Source of the DNA: Diorhabda sublineata
Lineage: Eukaryota > Arthropoda > Insecta > Coleoptera > Chrysomelidae
Assembly: GCF_026230105.1 (NCBI RefSeq)
Contig: NC_079479.1
Coordinates: forward strand, 12,039,734-12,103,733
Reading direction: 5' to 3'
DNA: 64,000 bases
This document shows positions 32,726-44,951 of the stretch, piece after piece (position 1 is the first letter of the stretch; each line of letters opens with the position of its first letter). The translations under genes were made by a program, and so were the position numbers. Under the pieces are notes generated by a model. That model was not told the DNA's origin and did not search any database. It saw only the letters and a program-made list of their open reading frames with translations.

Positions 32726-34390
32726 AAGGTCTAAGAAATAAGAAATTATATATCAAGTTTAAAAATAATTAAGGAAACCGAGGAAAATTATTGTCAATAT
32801 TATTTTTAAAGTGCTTTGTCCCATGGAATGACGATGAAATAAACACGGATAAAGTAAATATTCCAACAGAACGAGAGAGTAATATTTTGTTTGATACGTT
32901 TCATTATGACAAAGCTGTAGGGGTTCCATCTATCAGGGCTTAATAAATAATCATGTTTCAAAACAACGCTTATATACTTTCGTATATATATAAAAAAGTG
33001 ATCATAGAAAAATATAGCGTACAAAACGTGTGAAATCATGTAGGTATTATTCCTATTATCATTTTTCGACCAATTGTGTAGGGTTTATTTCCAAATATTA
33101 TATTAATACGACATGTTTCATTGCAAAGTTCTTGATGCAAAGTAAAATATTGTTTGAAAGAAGGTTAAATAGAACGTCAAAAATTTGATGAATTGAGGGC
33201 ATATTTTAATATAATTTTGAAAACAGATAAGCAAGATTATGATAACCCTAAATATTAAGTAGATATCTTTCTGTGCTTGTTCAAATACAGTATCATTGGA
33301 ATGTTATTCCAATTTTCAAGGCAACCTTTGATTCTTTTTCATAGTCGAAAATAGAGAATTGGTATTAGTAACTTGAGTATAGAAAATCACAACGCTTGTT
33401 ACCGAAATTTCATAAAATAATATATATATATAAGTAACAAAATAATGACAACTTATTGTTTAAAAACTTTTTTGAATTAATAGTTACAAAAGAACACCCC
33501 GTATCAATACATGAATAATGAAATTCAATAATAAATCACTCAACTGTAATAAAAAATATCTTAATATATATATTATATCAATAGATAATTTATTTTATAA
33601 TAGAAGCTAGCGCTTACAAATGTTTTTCTTTAATTGTTTGGTTCTTGAGGTTTAGTGCGTTGTCAAAATGTTTGTAATTTGTCATTAGTGCCCCTAGAAA
33701 TTTATATAAAACTGATAGGTCTGGAGATTTGGGTGGTAAATCTATCAAAAAACGACCATCCATCTGTTTGGATGATGCTAGTTCAGTTAATGCCTAATAT
33801 ATTTTTAGAAAATTTCTGTTTAAATATTCCTCTTAAGCCTGTGAACAATATTACAAACGTTTAACCTCTTGTGAAACATGTAAAATTTGAATTTAAAAGG
33901 TTGAATTGTGTGTGTGTTAAGCTAACAGCTAATAAACAGTAAAATTATTTTGATTATTTCTAAAATAATTTGGAGTAAGTTGATCAATTTTGCTTCTTCT
34001 TCGAACAAAATTGTCTCCAAAAACACGCATGATGAGTAATATACAAAGTGGGTCATCGAAAACAGTATACTCAATGTTTGGCATTAGTTTTCAAGGATAT
34101 GCTGAAACTCAAGGGTTGTTATTTGAAGGACACATTTTTACAGACATCTGCCAATTTTCTTATACTTATTGTAGGATATAAATTGATTTGACCGAAAACT
34201 GCTACTTTACCACTTCATTGCTAACACTATCCTCATATCTTTTTTTTCAATAGCTACTGACTGTTTCACAAAATTTTCTGTTATGTATGAGCTTCTTCTT
34301 TAAACTGATATACAAAAAAATTACTTATTCACTATATGTATGCAGTTTGTGTTTAATATGTAACATACACAAAAATTAACACGACATTGT
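32726..34390. other. No gene seen
   Basis: AT-rich. The frames at 33655-33864 and 33990-34181 have balanced composition, so they may be decayed transposon coding sequence, but no motif was recognised. Confidence 0.4.
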
Positions 34391-34394
34391 TGTC

Positions 34395-34640
34395 TGTGGA
34401 TAGGTACAGTGGGTCATACGTCTTAAGTGTCTTCATTGACTGATGGGTAGATTTGCAATTAGTTCATTCCTGACGTTTGGAGTCATTATTTTTGTGTGAG
34501 GCCTAAATCACTGTATCATCTGCAGTGGTTATGATATTGACACCCGTTGTAGGGAGATCAGTTGTGTTAAACATATATAGAATTACTGCCTTATGAAACC
34601 CCGGATTTTATTGGTACCGAATGTGTGAGTGTGTGTTATT
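34395..34640 (-). pseudogene. LINE reverse transcriptase palm fragment
   Basis: The minus strand reads GFHKAVILYMFNTTDLPTTG, then VNIITTADDTVI, a stop, and ASHKN. This fits the RT region leading into the F/YADD catalytic box (L-x-x-L-Y-x-x-D-L-P-x-x-x-V-x-I-x-x-Y-A-D-D). The two Asp residues are kept. No other RT block is recognisable around it. Confidence 0.5.
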
Positions 34641-35870
34641 TCCTATCTTTCACTTGAAAATATCTGTAATGAGTATCCAGCACTTTGAGAAAGGTGTGTG
34701 TTTATTTTGTACATTCACTGTTCTAATAAATAAAACTCTCCGATTAAAGTAGACTGTACTGAAAATAAGGAATAAAATTATACTAAAAAGACATTTTTAT
34801 GACATTTTCATCCTATCTTATTAACATTCAACCTAAAACTTCTTCTTTTTTAAGTTACAATAACTGACATGATTATCGATGAATAAAACTACCAGCAACT
34901 TTAAGTACACAAATAATTTGAATTCCTTAACACAGCACTCCTTCCTGCCAAACTTTGTAACAACAACGAAGGCTGCAGAGAAATATCTTTTCTGATAACT
35001 GTATGTACTTGTTCTATGGAGGGGTGTTGACTTACATATGTGGTTTTACTCTCCGAAGGAGATTTATTTAAAATTTTGGTTGAAGAACAGTGTTTAATAA
35101 ATTCATTGAAAGAATCCTATCTGAAAAGTGTGATGAATAAAATAAAAATATATATTTTTCTAATAATTCCTTCAAGAGTTAAAAAATTTATATTTTCAAT
35201 TGTTTTGTATAGAAATGTCAAAAAATGCTGAATCCAGTATCGTAGACATTTTTTATTATAAAGTAATCGCTAATACCATATATGTATTTTTGACTACGAA
35301 AAAGTATTTCATTATGTCTTGAAAACGGGAATAAAACTCTATCCTGAAGTAGCTCATTTCTGATTTTACATTTTCTAGTTTCAATGTAAATATAAAGCGC
35401 TCTAGTCAGAAATGTTTTCATATTCATCTTACTACAATTTAGCGTAAATACTTTTTATTTTTTTATTATTATTAAACAAATATGTATTTGCCCCCCGTCA
35501 AAACCCATTTTAAAATTAATTATCTATTGGTTGAAAGTTTCATTGGCATTTAAGCCGTCGTCAAAAATAACTATTACCATTTGGCGTTTCGCTAACTGGT
35601 ATGGTGGTTGGCATCTTTACTTTAAGTTACTTGCTAGTCCAAGAAACTTTCAAGCTGTTAAATATTCAAGTTTGATTAGACCATTTTTTTTAATAAAAAC
35701 ATATTTCCAAGTAAATGAAACATGACGACGTTATTTATCATGTAAATTACGTGTACTAATAGTACTTTTTGTTTCTTCTTTTTACCTGTCTGCTGGCTTT
35801 CCTGATCTTTGTTTTGTTAACGTGCAACGCACATAAACATCACACTAACATTTAATTTAATTTAAACAAG
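34641..35870. other. Intron sequence before the PPIP5K exon
   Basis: No coding signal is present. The 3' end carries a branch-point-like CACTAAC at about 35843 and an acceptor, AAACAAG, ending at 35870. Confidence 0.55.
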
Positions 35871-36887
35871 ACTCGTCTCATGATACTGAACTTTCCATTA
35901 CACCCACTAATAACCCTACTCCTACAATAAATGTCCCCATCAGGAAATATGATTTAGTACCGACACAACTGATCGTCGAAAAAAACGAATTGAGCCCAAT
36001 ATCGGGTTCAGTTGATTTCGATTATATAAGCGATTTAGAATCGACTTTTCCTATTGGAAAAAATACTTGTGGCTCTTTGCCTGTAGACAAAATTGGGGGT
36101 TTTGGCAAATGTAGTTCTACAAACGAATTACCGCTTACAGAACTTAACTTGGCTTTGTTCACTTCCAAAATGGATAATAAAAGTTCGTGTGTAATGAGTA
36201 CAAACGAACTACCATTATCTTCGCTCACGTTTTCAAGTAGATCTTGCGTGTTATCTAGACAGAATACTATAGATAGTCAAAATGATGATTTATCTATGGA
36301 AGTGAACTGGGACGTTGATATTAAAGATATCGATGAAAAACCGAAAACGCGAAGACAAAGATCTTTCTCCGATCCAAACATCTTAGAAAGAGAATGGGTA
36401 GATCACTCGGATAAAAGTTTTGTTATGAAAAAATATAGAGAAAGCATGTCGAACGAAGAACGCACGTCAAATTTATCCCCACCCGAAAGTTATCCTTGCC
36501 CTCCATTCAGTTCTTATCCAGAGCATGATCCTGAGAGTACTTGTCTGCTTTGTATCAACCCTCGCACTACACCCCATCTTCTCTCATTCTTTACTTCGCC
36601 CCCAACGAGGCCAAGCACCTCTCGATCGCTATCTCATCCCACCCCTTGTGTGTCTCCTTGCATGTCCAATGCAGACTGTGGTCAGAACGTCGTCAAACGC
36701 CACCGACACAGCATTGCCGGGCAGATGAGCTATTACAAGATGCTAGGGTTCGGGTGTGGAGGGCCCATGGGCTTAAAGAAACTCGTCGGAGGTAGTACCA
36801 ATTCATTATTCTCCACCGCCATCATTTCCGGTAGTTCCAGCGCACCCAATCTACGAGATGTTATTACGAATTCAAGTAATGCTACAG
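35871..36887 (+). CDS. PPIP5K/VIP1 inositol pyrophosphate kinase, tail exon
   Basis: This 1017 bp internal exon (339 codons, phase 1 both sides) encodes part of the disordered tail that follows the ATP-grasp kinase and phosphatase-like domains of PPIP5K (Drosophila homologue l(1)G0196). These enzymes phosphorylate IP6 and IP7 to make inositol pyrophosphates in the cytosol. The identification rests on LFSTAIISGSSSAPNLRDVI near the end, nearly the same as the vertebrate FSTAVISGSSSAPNLQD block. Other parts are Ser/Pro-rich, with RRQRSFSDPNI, a likely basophilic phosphosite, and MDFDY-like VDFDYISDLESTF early on. The frame is open back to a stop at 35858-35860; the acceptor at 35869-35870 and donor CAG|GTAAGT at 36888 were chosen by consensus. 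An alternative acceptor exists at 35942-35943. Confidence 0.85.
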
Positions 36888-37489
36888 GTAAGTTGTTTCT
36901 TATCTTATTACATTTTTCTCTTTGCATCAGATGTGATATTGCTAATGGGTGTGTTTTTCAAGTCCGATAGACCTTAAGAAATGGTTAGCTGTCATAAAAA
37001 CTACCACTTTTCAATGCTTAAAATAGAAAAATTCTGGCAAATTATTATAAACAGATTGCTGCTAAATTATCTAATAGACTACCCTTATGACGCACATTAT
37101 CGTCTATCTGAGCAAAACATCCAACGAACTGTTGATAGATTTTAGAACAACTACCATCTCATTTATACAATATGAACACATTTAAGGATTTTGCGTACTA
37201 TATAAGATAATTTCATTGGAAACGTAAGTGTGTAAGAAAATTCAAATTTATTATTTCCTTGTCGATTTCGAGAACTGCAGATCGAGCTGTAAAGCGACTG
37301 TAAACTGAGGCTCATGGCTCAAACTTGAATGATCTATCCTATTAGACAACCTCGTTTATTTTAGTGTTTACTATGTTGCCTATACATTTTGTCATATTTT
37401 AAAGACAATATGGTGGGTTGAGGTAAAGTGAACTGTCTTGTGAGAAGAATTAGTTGAAAAAGTGTCTAGCTGTAAACAGCAAATTATAA
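36888..37489. other. Start of 9.86 kb intron
   Basis: No coding or repeat signal is seen before the inverted repeat at 37490. The intron runs to 46742 and holds the Penelope, mariner and MITE insertions listed separately. Confidence 0.6.
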
Positions 37490-37494
37490 TACGA

Positions 37495-37705
37495 AGACTC
37501 GCCAAAATAGCGCTAGTGTAGCAAGTGGAATTGATATGAATTTCACAGTTATATATTTTATGTACAATTTTCGAATGGATTTGTATATTAATAGTTTCTT
37601 TGAAATAGTTATGACTTTCAAAAAAGAATTTAATTTACTATCTTACTCTAATAGTTTCTGGCACTCTTTTTAAAATTCTTCCACTTGCTACTATAGCGCC
37701 ACCTT
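37495..37705. repeat. Small inverted repeat (MITE-like)
   Basis: AGCGCTAGTGTAGCAAGTGG on the left pairs with the reverse complement of CCACTTGCTACTATAGCGCC on the right, about 150 bp apart. It may be a small MITE; the ends are not defined. Confidence 0.5.
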
Positions 37706-38057
37706 CCTTTCAACAGATACTTTTCGATACACCGAGATGGTTCTCCTTACCTCTTCCCTGCATAAAAGAAAATTATAAGGTAGTACCTGAATTTGAGTTA
37801 GTGAAAATAATTTCATACTTTAGTTGTTTATTTCATAGGTCGATTTGCAATCTTTATATTTCAAAAGACTTATAATTGAAAATGATTAAAAATAATTTAT
37901 AAGTATTATATAAGTTTGGTAAAATATGAAATAAAATTTTTGTTACAACTATTTTTTGAATGTGAAAAAAAATAATGTCATAATATATCAGAGAAGATTA
38001 ACATTACATATCATACATACCTACTTTAGATACTTAACGATATATACATTTCAAAAT

Positions 38058-38438
38058 TTAATTGATTAAATTATAATAAATTTTACTCAAGTTTTTTATG
38101 ACTTTTTCATCAGTAACTGATAATTTATTTTGTTTTATAAAAATGATTTCTTTTATTGCTAAATTTTGATAATTTTTATCTTGAGTTAATATTTTGGTAT
38201 TTTTGAAATCAAATTCATGCTTTTCGTATTGTTCATGTTTATGTAATGCAGTTTTAGTATATTTGTGACCATTTAGCCTATTTTCTAGATATTGCATAGT
38301 CATTCCTATATAATTTCTTGGACAATTTAAACATGGTATAAAGTAAATAACATTCGCTTTTTTAGTAACGAGTGATTTTTTTTGCTGGTATCTTTTTGGC
38401 AACACTGTTTTTGACAGATCACGCGTGAATTGTGTCAT
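38058..38438 (-). pseudogene. Penelope GIY-YIG endonuclease domain
   Basis: The open frame reads KKANVIYFIPCLNCPRNYIG, then MTMQYLENRLNGHKY and ends KNLSKIYYNLIN. This is the C-terminal endonuclease of Penelope polymerases: V-I-Y-x-I-P-C, C-x-x-x-Y-I-G-x-T, and the R-x-x-x-H catalytic stretch (here ENRLNGHK), then a Lys/Asn-rich tail. The domain nicks target DNA to prime reverse transcription. It is itself uninterrupted, but its N-terminal link to the RT has been cut by a nested element at 38443. Confidence 0.8.
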
Positions 38439-38473
38439 TGTCCAACTTGTTTAGTTTGGTCTATAATTTAATC

Positions 38474-39508
38474 ATGAATCGACTTACGAACGAACAACGC
38501 TTGTAAATTATTGAATTTTACTATCAAAATTCAGGTTCGATTAAGAATTCCAATTTATGGGCAGTTTTGGTCAGCCTATTCGGAAGCTTATGACTAAATT
38601 TCGAACCCAGTTCACTATATTGGACATTAAACCTCTAACACGTAAACGTACAGTGAGAACCGAAGAAAATATTGCGGCTGAATCCGCCAGTATTACTGAT
38701 GATTATGAAATGTCGATTCGCCGCCGTTCGCAGCAATTGGGTCTCTGTTACTCCACTACGTGGAAAATTTTGCTAAAGGATTTGGGTGTAAAACCTTATA
38801 AGATACGGCTGGTGCAAGAATAACGTCTAACATTTGGTGAATGGACGATGGCAACGTTGGAGGGAGATCCATATTTTTATCGAAAAATTGTGCTCAGCGA
38901 CGAAGCTCATTTCTGGTTGAATGGATACATCAACAAGCAAAATTGTCGCCTCTGTAGTGAAAACCAGCCAGAAGTATTGTAAGAGCTACCAATGCACCCT
39001 GAAAAAATCACTGTTTGGTGTAGATTATGGGCCGGTGGCATCATCGGTCCCTACTTCTTCAAAAGCGACGACGGTCGGAACGTTACTGTGAATGGCGAGC
39101 GCTACCGTGTGATTATTGACGATTTTTTTTTCCAAAATGGAAGAATTAGACATGCCTGATATGTGGTTTCAACAAGACGGTGCCATATGCCATACGGCCC
39201 GCCGAACAATGGCCAAATTGAGAGTCGCCTTCTGTGAACAGTTCATCTCACTTTGGGGGCCAGTCAATTGGCCGCCTAGATCGTGTAATTTAACACCTTT
39301 GGACTATTTCTTGTGGGGCCATGTTAAGGCTAATGTCTACAGGGATAAATCAGCAACGATTGACGCACTGGAAGCCAATATTGAAGTATTTATTCGTGAA
39401 ATACTGGCCTATATGTTGGAGAGGGTGTGTCAAAATTGGACCTTGCGCATGGGCTATCTAAAATTGAACCGCGACCAACATTTGTATGAAATCATCTTCA
39501 AACATTAA
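38474..39508 (+). pseudogene. Tc/mariner transposase, all three Asp present
   Basis: It starts MNRLTNEQRL. SIRRRSQQLGLCYSTTWKIL lies in the paired-like HTH region. VLSDEAHFWLNGYINKQNCR supplies the first catalytic Asp. The HPEKITVWC, AGGIIGPYFFKSD and NVTVNGERYR blocks follow. WFQQDGAICHTARRTM gives the second Asp and LTPLDYFLWGHVKANVY the third. It ends QHLYEIIFKH, the normal C-terminus. Stops at 38503 (CTTGTAA), 38821 and near 38980, plus at least one frameshift near 39120, inactivate it. Its length matches relatives (about 345 codons). Confidence 0.85.
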
Positions 39509-39688
39509 ATTATACTGATCGTTTTATCGATTCCAATAGAGGTTTTATCGATTTTTTCAAATTTTTTGTGATTTTCTCAAAATCAAATTCTATACCTCTA
39601 AAAAAATCTTTGATATGATGATTCGGATTCATTCCTGATCCATCAATAATATGAAGCCATATTGAATGTCTCGGGTCTGAAATTTTCA

Positions 39689-40096
39689 TACAAATTTGTT
39701 TGGTCTATACGTATTTTGACCTGAAAAATTGAATAAAATAGGTATCAGATCTCTAACACAGAACAACATCGTTAAATGTAAGGTAACTTACACAATTTGC
39801 TCATTTTTGTTTTGATTTTCATTCAGTAAAATAAAGATATTTTCAACTTGTATTTACTTTTTATTGAGGTTGTACACATCATTCTCTTTGGAATTAAATT
39901 TCTTGTAAGTTTTATTTGAAAGTTTGATGTATTTATTAGTCATTCAATGAAGTTATTTACTCGAAACGTGAAAAAAGTTTATTTTGGAGTTGAATTTTTT
40001 GTATTTTACGTCAGTTAACGTAAAAACTATTACAGTTACAGATCTGATACCTTTTTTTAGATCAAAATACGTATAGATCAAACAAATTTGCATGAT
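39689..40096. mobile_element. MITE with ~70 bp inverted repeats
   Basis: The left arm, CATACAAATTTGTTTGGTCT, continues ATACGTATTTTGACCT and GGTATCAGATCT. It is mirrored at 40025-40096. The interior has no ORF. It lies inside or beside the nested Tc-like insertion. Confidence 0.7.
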
Positions 40097-40179
40097 TTTT
40101 TTCCTTATATTTACCTATAGAATCATTTCCCGAGAGATTGGAGTGCTATTCCGGAACACTCTGTATATATTCTATTTTT

Positions 40180-41330
40180 TTTTGTTTTGTTTGTGAATGT
40201 GGATTTGAGTTATTATTATTAAGAAATTTATACGTCGTTTAATAATTTTATTAATTTGGTTTGAGGGATATTGGTTATTTATTAAGGTAGTTGTAAGTTT
40301 TTCAAGTACATACTTCAGTTGGATATTCGGGTGAACTTAGTTTTATAGCTCTATCTGCTAATCCTATAATGACAATGTTTTTTTGTGTTTTTGGATGGTG
40401 TGAATTATAATTTAGGTATCTTCCAGACCATGTTTCTTTTGTGTATGATTTAGATTCAATTTTATTAATCATTAGTTCTAACGACTGTCATATCTAGAAA
40501 ATTTATTGTTTTCTATTTCTATTGTGATTTCAATTTAAAGGGTTGAATATATACATATGGAATTGCAGCTAGACAATCATCAACATAGCGTTTGAAAAAT
40601 AATACATTGAACTTTACGTTTTTCTATACGTTTTCTTCTATATATTCCATTATAATTTGTGCTAGTTATTGATAAAAATTATCTCGGAATTGAAAATAAT
40701 TATTTGTTTGGATGAGCATCACGCCCTCTTAGAAACTCATTGTAAGTGAGAGATGTCTGTTGTTCAATTGAATTCCATTTTTCTTTAAAAACATGTGCTA
40801 TTATATCATTTGAAATATTGGTATACATTGAAACGATATCTATTGAAATCATTTTATAATTATTGGGTATATGTAATGTATCTAAAAATTGTTTAAGGAT
40901 GAATGAATCTTTTATGTATTTCTTATAATCTTTTTTTCAGTTAATTTTGATAAAATGTTCGCTAGATATTTAGATAGATTGTAAAATGGTTATTGAATAT
41001 ATGGTATTATTGGACGCATTGGAATATTTGGCTTGTGTAATTTTGGTTGACTGTATAGTTTTGGTGGTATTGCATTGTGTGTTTGTAATTTTTTTGCATC
41101 AATTCTATCAATGGAATTATTATTCAAAAGTTTTTTTAATAAATGTATTATTTTTATTTTGAATTGTATATGTTTTAATTCTTCGTTAAATACTTTTGTC
41201 ATTTAATAACTCTACCATTACATCATTGTAATTTTAATTTTATTACTTTTATCTGGTTGTAAAATTGTAAAATCTATGGTAGGTAAACTGATATCTAATA
41301 TTAATCTTCTCTTATATATTATGACATTAT
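40180..41330 (-). pseudogene. Penelope reverse transcriptase relic
   Basis: Minus-strand blocks in order: ILQPDKSNKIKITMM (the PADKGN-type box); PPKLYSQPKLHKPNIPMRPI (the PKxYGLPKIHKxxxPLRPI signature); YKMISIDIVSMYTNISNDII, the first catalytic Asp motif (S-x-D-V-x-S-x-F-T-N-I-P); FLRGRDAHPN; and SGRYLNYNSHHPKTQKNIVI with GLADRAIKLSSPEY in the thumb/linker. The YADD-type box lies in a decayed part and was not located. Multiple stops and frameshifts are present. It uses nicked target DNA as primer. Confidence 0.75.
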
Positions 41331-41550
41331 TTTTTTGACATTAAAAAAATATTTCTAATAAAAATTTTATTGCATATTTTATGGAATTTATATAATATTT
41401 ATCAATTATTTTTATTCATTTTTAATTATGATAATGCTTCTCACGAAACGTCAAGATAAGATAACATTCTAATAAAGAAATCAACCTAAGAACTCAGGGA
41501 GTTTTAATAATATTGCGTTTTCTTATTGGGAACGTGGCAATGAAACACCA

Positions 41551-42425
41551 AAGTGGACTAACTTTAATACATTTTCCGAGCTTTCGAATACTTATCTATT
41601 CATCGTCTGGGACAGAAATTATGGTCAAGTACAGTATGAGAAATATGTATAAATGTATAACAATAATAAAATTTTACTTACAATAATCAATTGAGGTTTG
41701 TGGTGGTTTTGAGTAGTATAAATTTTAAATTCATACGATTCAAAATTCAATATTCAAATTGACGTTGATAGAAATAGTGATTAATTGAAATATTGATTCT
41801 GCTAACTAAAGGAGTTTTTAAGTTAAGTTAGTTAGTTAAGGATAAGTTGTAGTGAATGATATTTAATATTGATCGGTTAATTTATAAAAAAATTTCAATG
41901 GGCTAGGTCGTTATAAATGTAGCTGAATATTTATTGGTTAGAATATAGATGACAATAAATTTTATAGGTTAGGTCGTTATAAGTGAAGTTGAAATTTATA
42001 GATTAAATATTAAGGGTTTGACTGTACGCTATTTTGATATTGTGATGTTTAAAGACTCCAGAAAGTTTGGGAGTAACTGATTTTATATGTGGTAAAGGTG
42101 TATAAATATATAGAGCAGAAATGTTCAAAATGACGTTTGAAAATGATGATTCAATGTTTAAGTCATTGTCAGATTTGTTATATAAAATTCGTTTTTAAAG
42201 ATATTGAGGATATGAGTTTTTTTAAAAAAGTTTATAATTAAATTAATTATTGATTAAATTGAAATACTTTACACAGATGAAAAATAGAGTCCTCAAAATT
42301 TCTGATCCAATTTTTCAAAAAAAAAAAACATTGAAATACTTGACTTGACCAGTTCCAGACGATGAATACATAAGTATTCGAAAGTTCCGGAAATATATTA
42401 AAGTTAGTTCACTTTGGTGTTAGTT
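41551..42425. repeat. Inverted repeat pair, Penelope-like terminal sequence
   Basis: The left arm reads ACCAAAGTGGACTAACTTTA, then TTTCGAATACTTATCTATTC and ATCGTCTGGGACAG. The right arm near 42345-42425 is its reverse complement with some changes. Such cassettes are common at Penelope ends, but the 700 bp between has no coding match. Confidence 0.5.
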
Positions 42426-42489
42426 AAAAATTATTTTCACATAGAAAAACAATGAAAATGAAAATGGTTTTTTGTTTTTAAAAGTGACA

Positions 42490-42650
42490 CTTTAAACATG
42501 GATAAATCTGAACGACCCAAACTGTCATTTAGTATAACTACTCCAGAAATAGTTAATGACTCTTTTATTTAGGTATTGTCGAATTCAAGTCCAATATAGC
42601 TAATAAAATAAATTTTCTGAACGAGTATGCAATATTTTTTATGGAAGGTT
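42490..42650 (+). pseudogene. Mariner relic fragment
   Basis: MDKSERPKLSFSITTPEIVN matches the linker between the two HTH motifs of the mariner at 6228-6870 (DDAERPxxSFxAIPE). Nothing else is recognisable before the next element at 42897. Confidence 0.4.
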
Positions 42651-42896
42651 ATATATTAGAAACCTATCGTTAAGATGGATGCCGCAATAGCTTATTTATG
42701 ATCAAAAACTCGCTCTCATTCGTAAACTAAACGAAAGATTGGATGTTTGAAAGCGTAATTTTTTTTATCTATATGTCACAATGTATGGAACTTGGTCCAT
42801 AATAACACGGCCACAATGTTTTGGTATTCCAAAGGGGTTAGGTGCGATTTAAACAAGTGTATATGACTGTATATGATTATTTACTTTAGATAAGTA

Positions 42897-43468
42897 CGAG
42901 GTCTGGCTATTAAATAACCAATTCTCTATCTCGTGCACGTATTTTTGAGTGGTGTAAGCGCTTTAGTAAGTGCCGATAGAGTACTGAAGATGACCAGCGC
43001 CCTGGTCGCTCTGTGACCGTTTCAACTCCGGAAACAGTGACCAAAATCAACCAAATTGTGCGTGCTAATCGTCGAATGAGCATACGGATGATTGCCAGGG
43101 CCGTAAACGCCGATAAAGAAACAGTTAGAAATTTTACAGCAAGAATTACACACGACAAAAGTCTGTGCGAGTTGAAGCTCTTGCGTCAACGAGACTGTTC
43201 AGATTTCCTTGAAAGGTTAGAAAAAAATCTGCTTTGAAAGGAATCCGATTTGAGTCCACGGAAGCGGTGAAGCAAAAAACGGCAGAGCTCTTAAAAGCAC
43301 TCACCAAAGAAGACTTCCAGCACTGTTTCGATCAATGGAAAAAACGTATGAAAAAGTGTGTGGTGAGGAGAGGGAAATATATTGAAAGGAAGCATTCGAA
43401 TGTAGAATAATTTTCATAATAGAATCCTTTTTCGTAACCAGTCTCATTATTTAATAGCCAAACCTCTT
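42897..43468 (+). mobile_element. Internally deleted mariner (SETMAR-like type)
   Basis: Terminal inverted repeats GAGGTCTGGCTATTAAATAA (left) and, in reverse complement, GAGGTTTGGCTATTAAATAA (right) bound 572 bp. TA lies next to each end. Inside, the N-terminal part (VFEWCKRFSKCR, TVSTPETVTKINQIVRANRR and MSIRMIARAVNADKETVR) runs to RDCSDFLERLEKNL. It jumps directly to GIRFESTEAVKQKTAELLKA and LTKEDFQHCFDQWKKRMKKC. The whole catalytic core is deleted. It is a classic non-autonomous derivative, and a sister of the copy at 4436-5290. Confidence 0.85.
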
Positions 43469-44950
43469 TTAAGTCTTATTTGTTTCACCGCTAACACTCG
43501 TAATTTGCGCCGGCGCCGTTGAATCTTCTCCCGTAACTGGGTTGGAGCGAGCGTGAGTGTTTTTGACTTGAAAAGACACTTTTCCGTCAAACTGCGAGAT
43601 TAATCGATTACAAATTGTGAATAGGTATAAAGTATAAATAAATTTTGTTGATTGATATTTAATGTACTTTTTGCTTTACTTTTGATGTCGGTTTTTCAAA
43701 ATTAATATACGAAAATTTGGTTGGACATTAATTCGTATGAGATGTGGTTCCAACACGACATTTTGGCATGACAATGTGACAAAAATTTGACGTAGAACGC
43801 GCTTCGTTAAGAAAAGTGGTTTTATGCTCTGAATAATTTTCAGATAGTTATAAGATGTACGGATTTTCCGGATAAAATCAATTTTAATTATTACTTTGCA
43901 CATTTTAAAAATCTATCGGACTTAAAAAACAGTATTATTTTCATTTGTATCAGATAGATATCGAACTGATAATATCCCTTAGTTCCTTGGGGTTTTTCGA
44001 TTTTCTCTATCTACCTGGATAGATCTGTAGAGTAAGGATTAGGTAATTTTTCTGTGTTTTCAAAAATCACATCTTTTACTACAATCTTGTCTTATATTAA
44101 ATTATATGTATATTTTAACAAACCGACGAAGTAGTGTAAGTAAGAAGAAGAGTATTTCTGCTCTTCCATAACCATAAGGAACAGGCAAAGGAACCTGAAC
44201 TGTCTTCTTTAAGATCATGATAAAATTTCCATCACACATCCCTTTGCAGCGTTGTTGTTTTACTTGAATAGATACAGCCTAGATAACTGATTCAATATCG
44301 ATGTATCTTTGTTATAATGATGTTTTTTAACTAATATCACGCGTTTACTGATGGCTACTTGTTTTATATTTCAAATTAAGTCATATACAACCCACATGAT
44401 TAATCAAACCATAGAACCCCATGTTTAGATGCAGGAATATCGTATGCTTCTTTGTAATAAAACAGCGCAAAAATAGTTGAACGAATTTGGGGTTGAACTA
44501 TGAACAAAAAGTCTCGTTGTCACTCAACTTCAAAGAAACTGAAAACCTCTTAAGAGTACGAATACCTCTTCCAAACAACAAACTAAATTTCACTGTAAGG
44601 AAAATGTTCGTTCTATGCTAAAATTTGTTCCATGTCGAGGAGATTTCCAATCGGTGGTTGATCTTCATGGTCGTTGAAACGTTCTGAAAGTATAATGTTT
44701 TTGGTCTTCGTATGTTGTTTCTTCAGATACGTCGTTATATAGAGAGTAATTTTTACGATTTACTTTTGTTTTTTTTATAATGAATGTTTACCAGCTCATC
44801 CGATCTTTTAGTTCTATTATTGCATTTCACCTAATTCCTCATTTTGCTCTACATATTCACTGCGTCTAGTTTTTTTTTCATACAATTTCAAGTAGTCTAT
44901 GAGCTGGTCGCCACTTCGACTAAGATACTTTCCACAAGGCTGAAACTTTT
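43469..44950. other. No gene recognised
   Basis: Intron DNA. A GC-rich patch lies at about 43505-43560 (GCGCCGGCGCCG). The minus frame at 44817-45026 (PCGKYLSRSGDQLIDYLKLY) has balanced composition but no known motif and runs into the inverted repeat at 44952. Confidence 0.4.
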
Positions 44951-44951
44951 T

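Larger units (their letters stand above)
38443..40168 (+). mobile_element. Nested Tc/mariner insertion in the Penelope element
   Basis: The Penelope frame stops at about 38440 and its coding text resumes near 40165, so the intervening 1.7 kb is inserted. The right end reads TACAGAGTGTTCCGGAATAG in reverse complement, a terminus common in Tc-like elements. A matching left TIR was not found, so the element may be 5'-damaged. Confidence 0.6.
37820..41460 (-). mobile_element. Penelope-like retroelement with nested insertions
   Basis: A minus-strand RT (about 41330-40180) and GIY-YIG endonuclease (38440-38058) belong to one Penelope-type element. They are separated by inserted DNA at about 38443-40168. 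An inverted copy of the element's 5' region (about 41300-41450) lies just beyond the 3' end at 37860-38010; both carry AATAATGTCATAATATAT and AGAGAAGATTAA. Such inverted terminal duplications are characteristic of Penelope elements. Confidence 0.75.

Noticed and set aside
36022..36927. Several + and - strand ORFs overlapping the PPIP5K exon
   Set aside because: Shadows of the 339-codon exon frame, which alone has the family motifs.
36888..36970. Extension of the PPIP5K exon past the donor
   Set aside because: CAG|GTAAGT at 36888 is a strong donor, and the continuation is Phe/Leu/Cys-rich and unlike the family.
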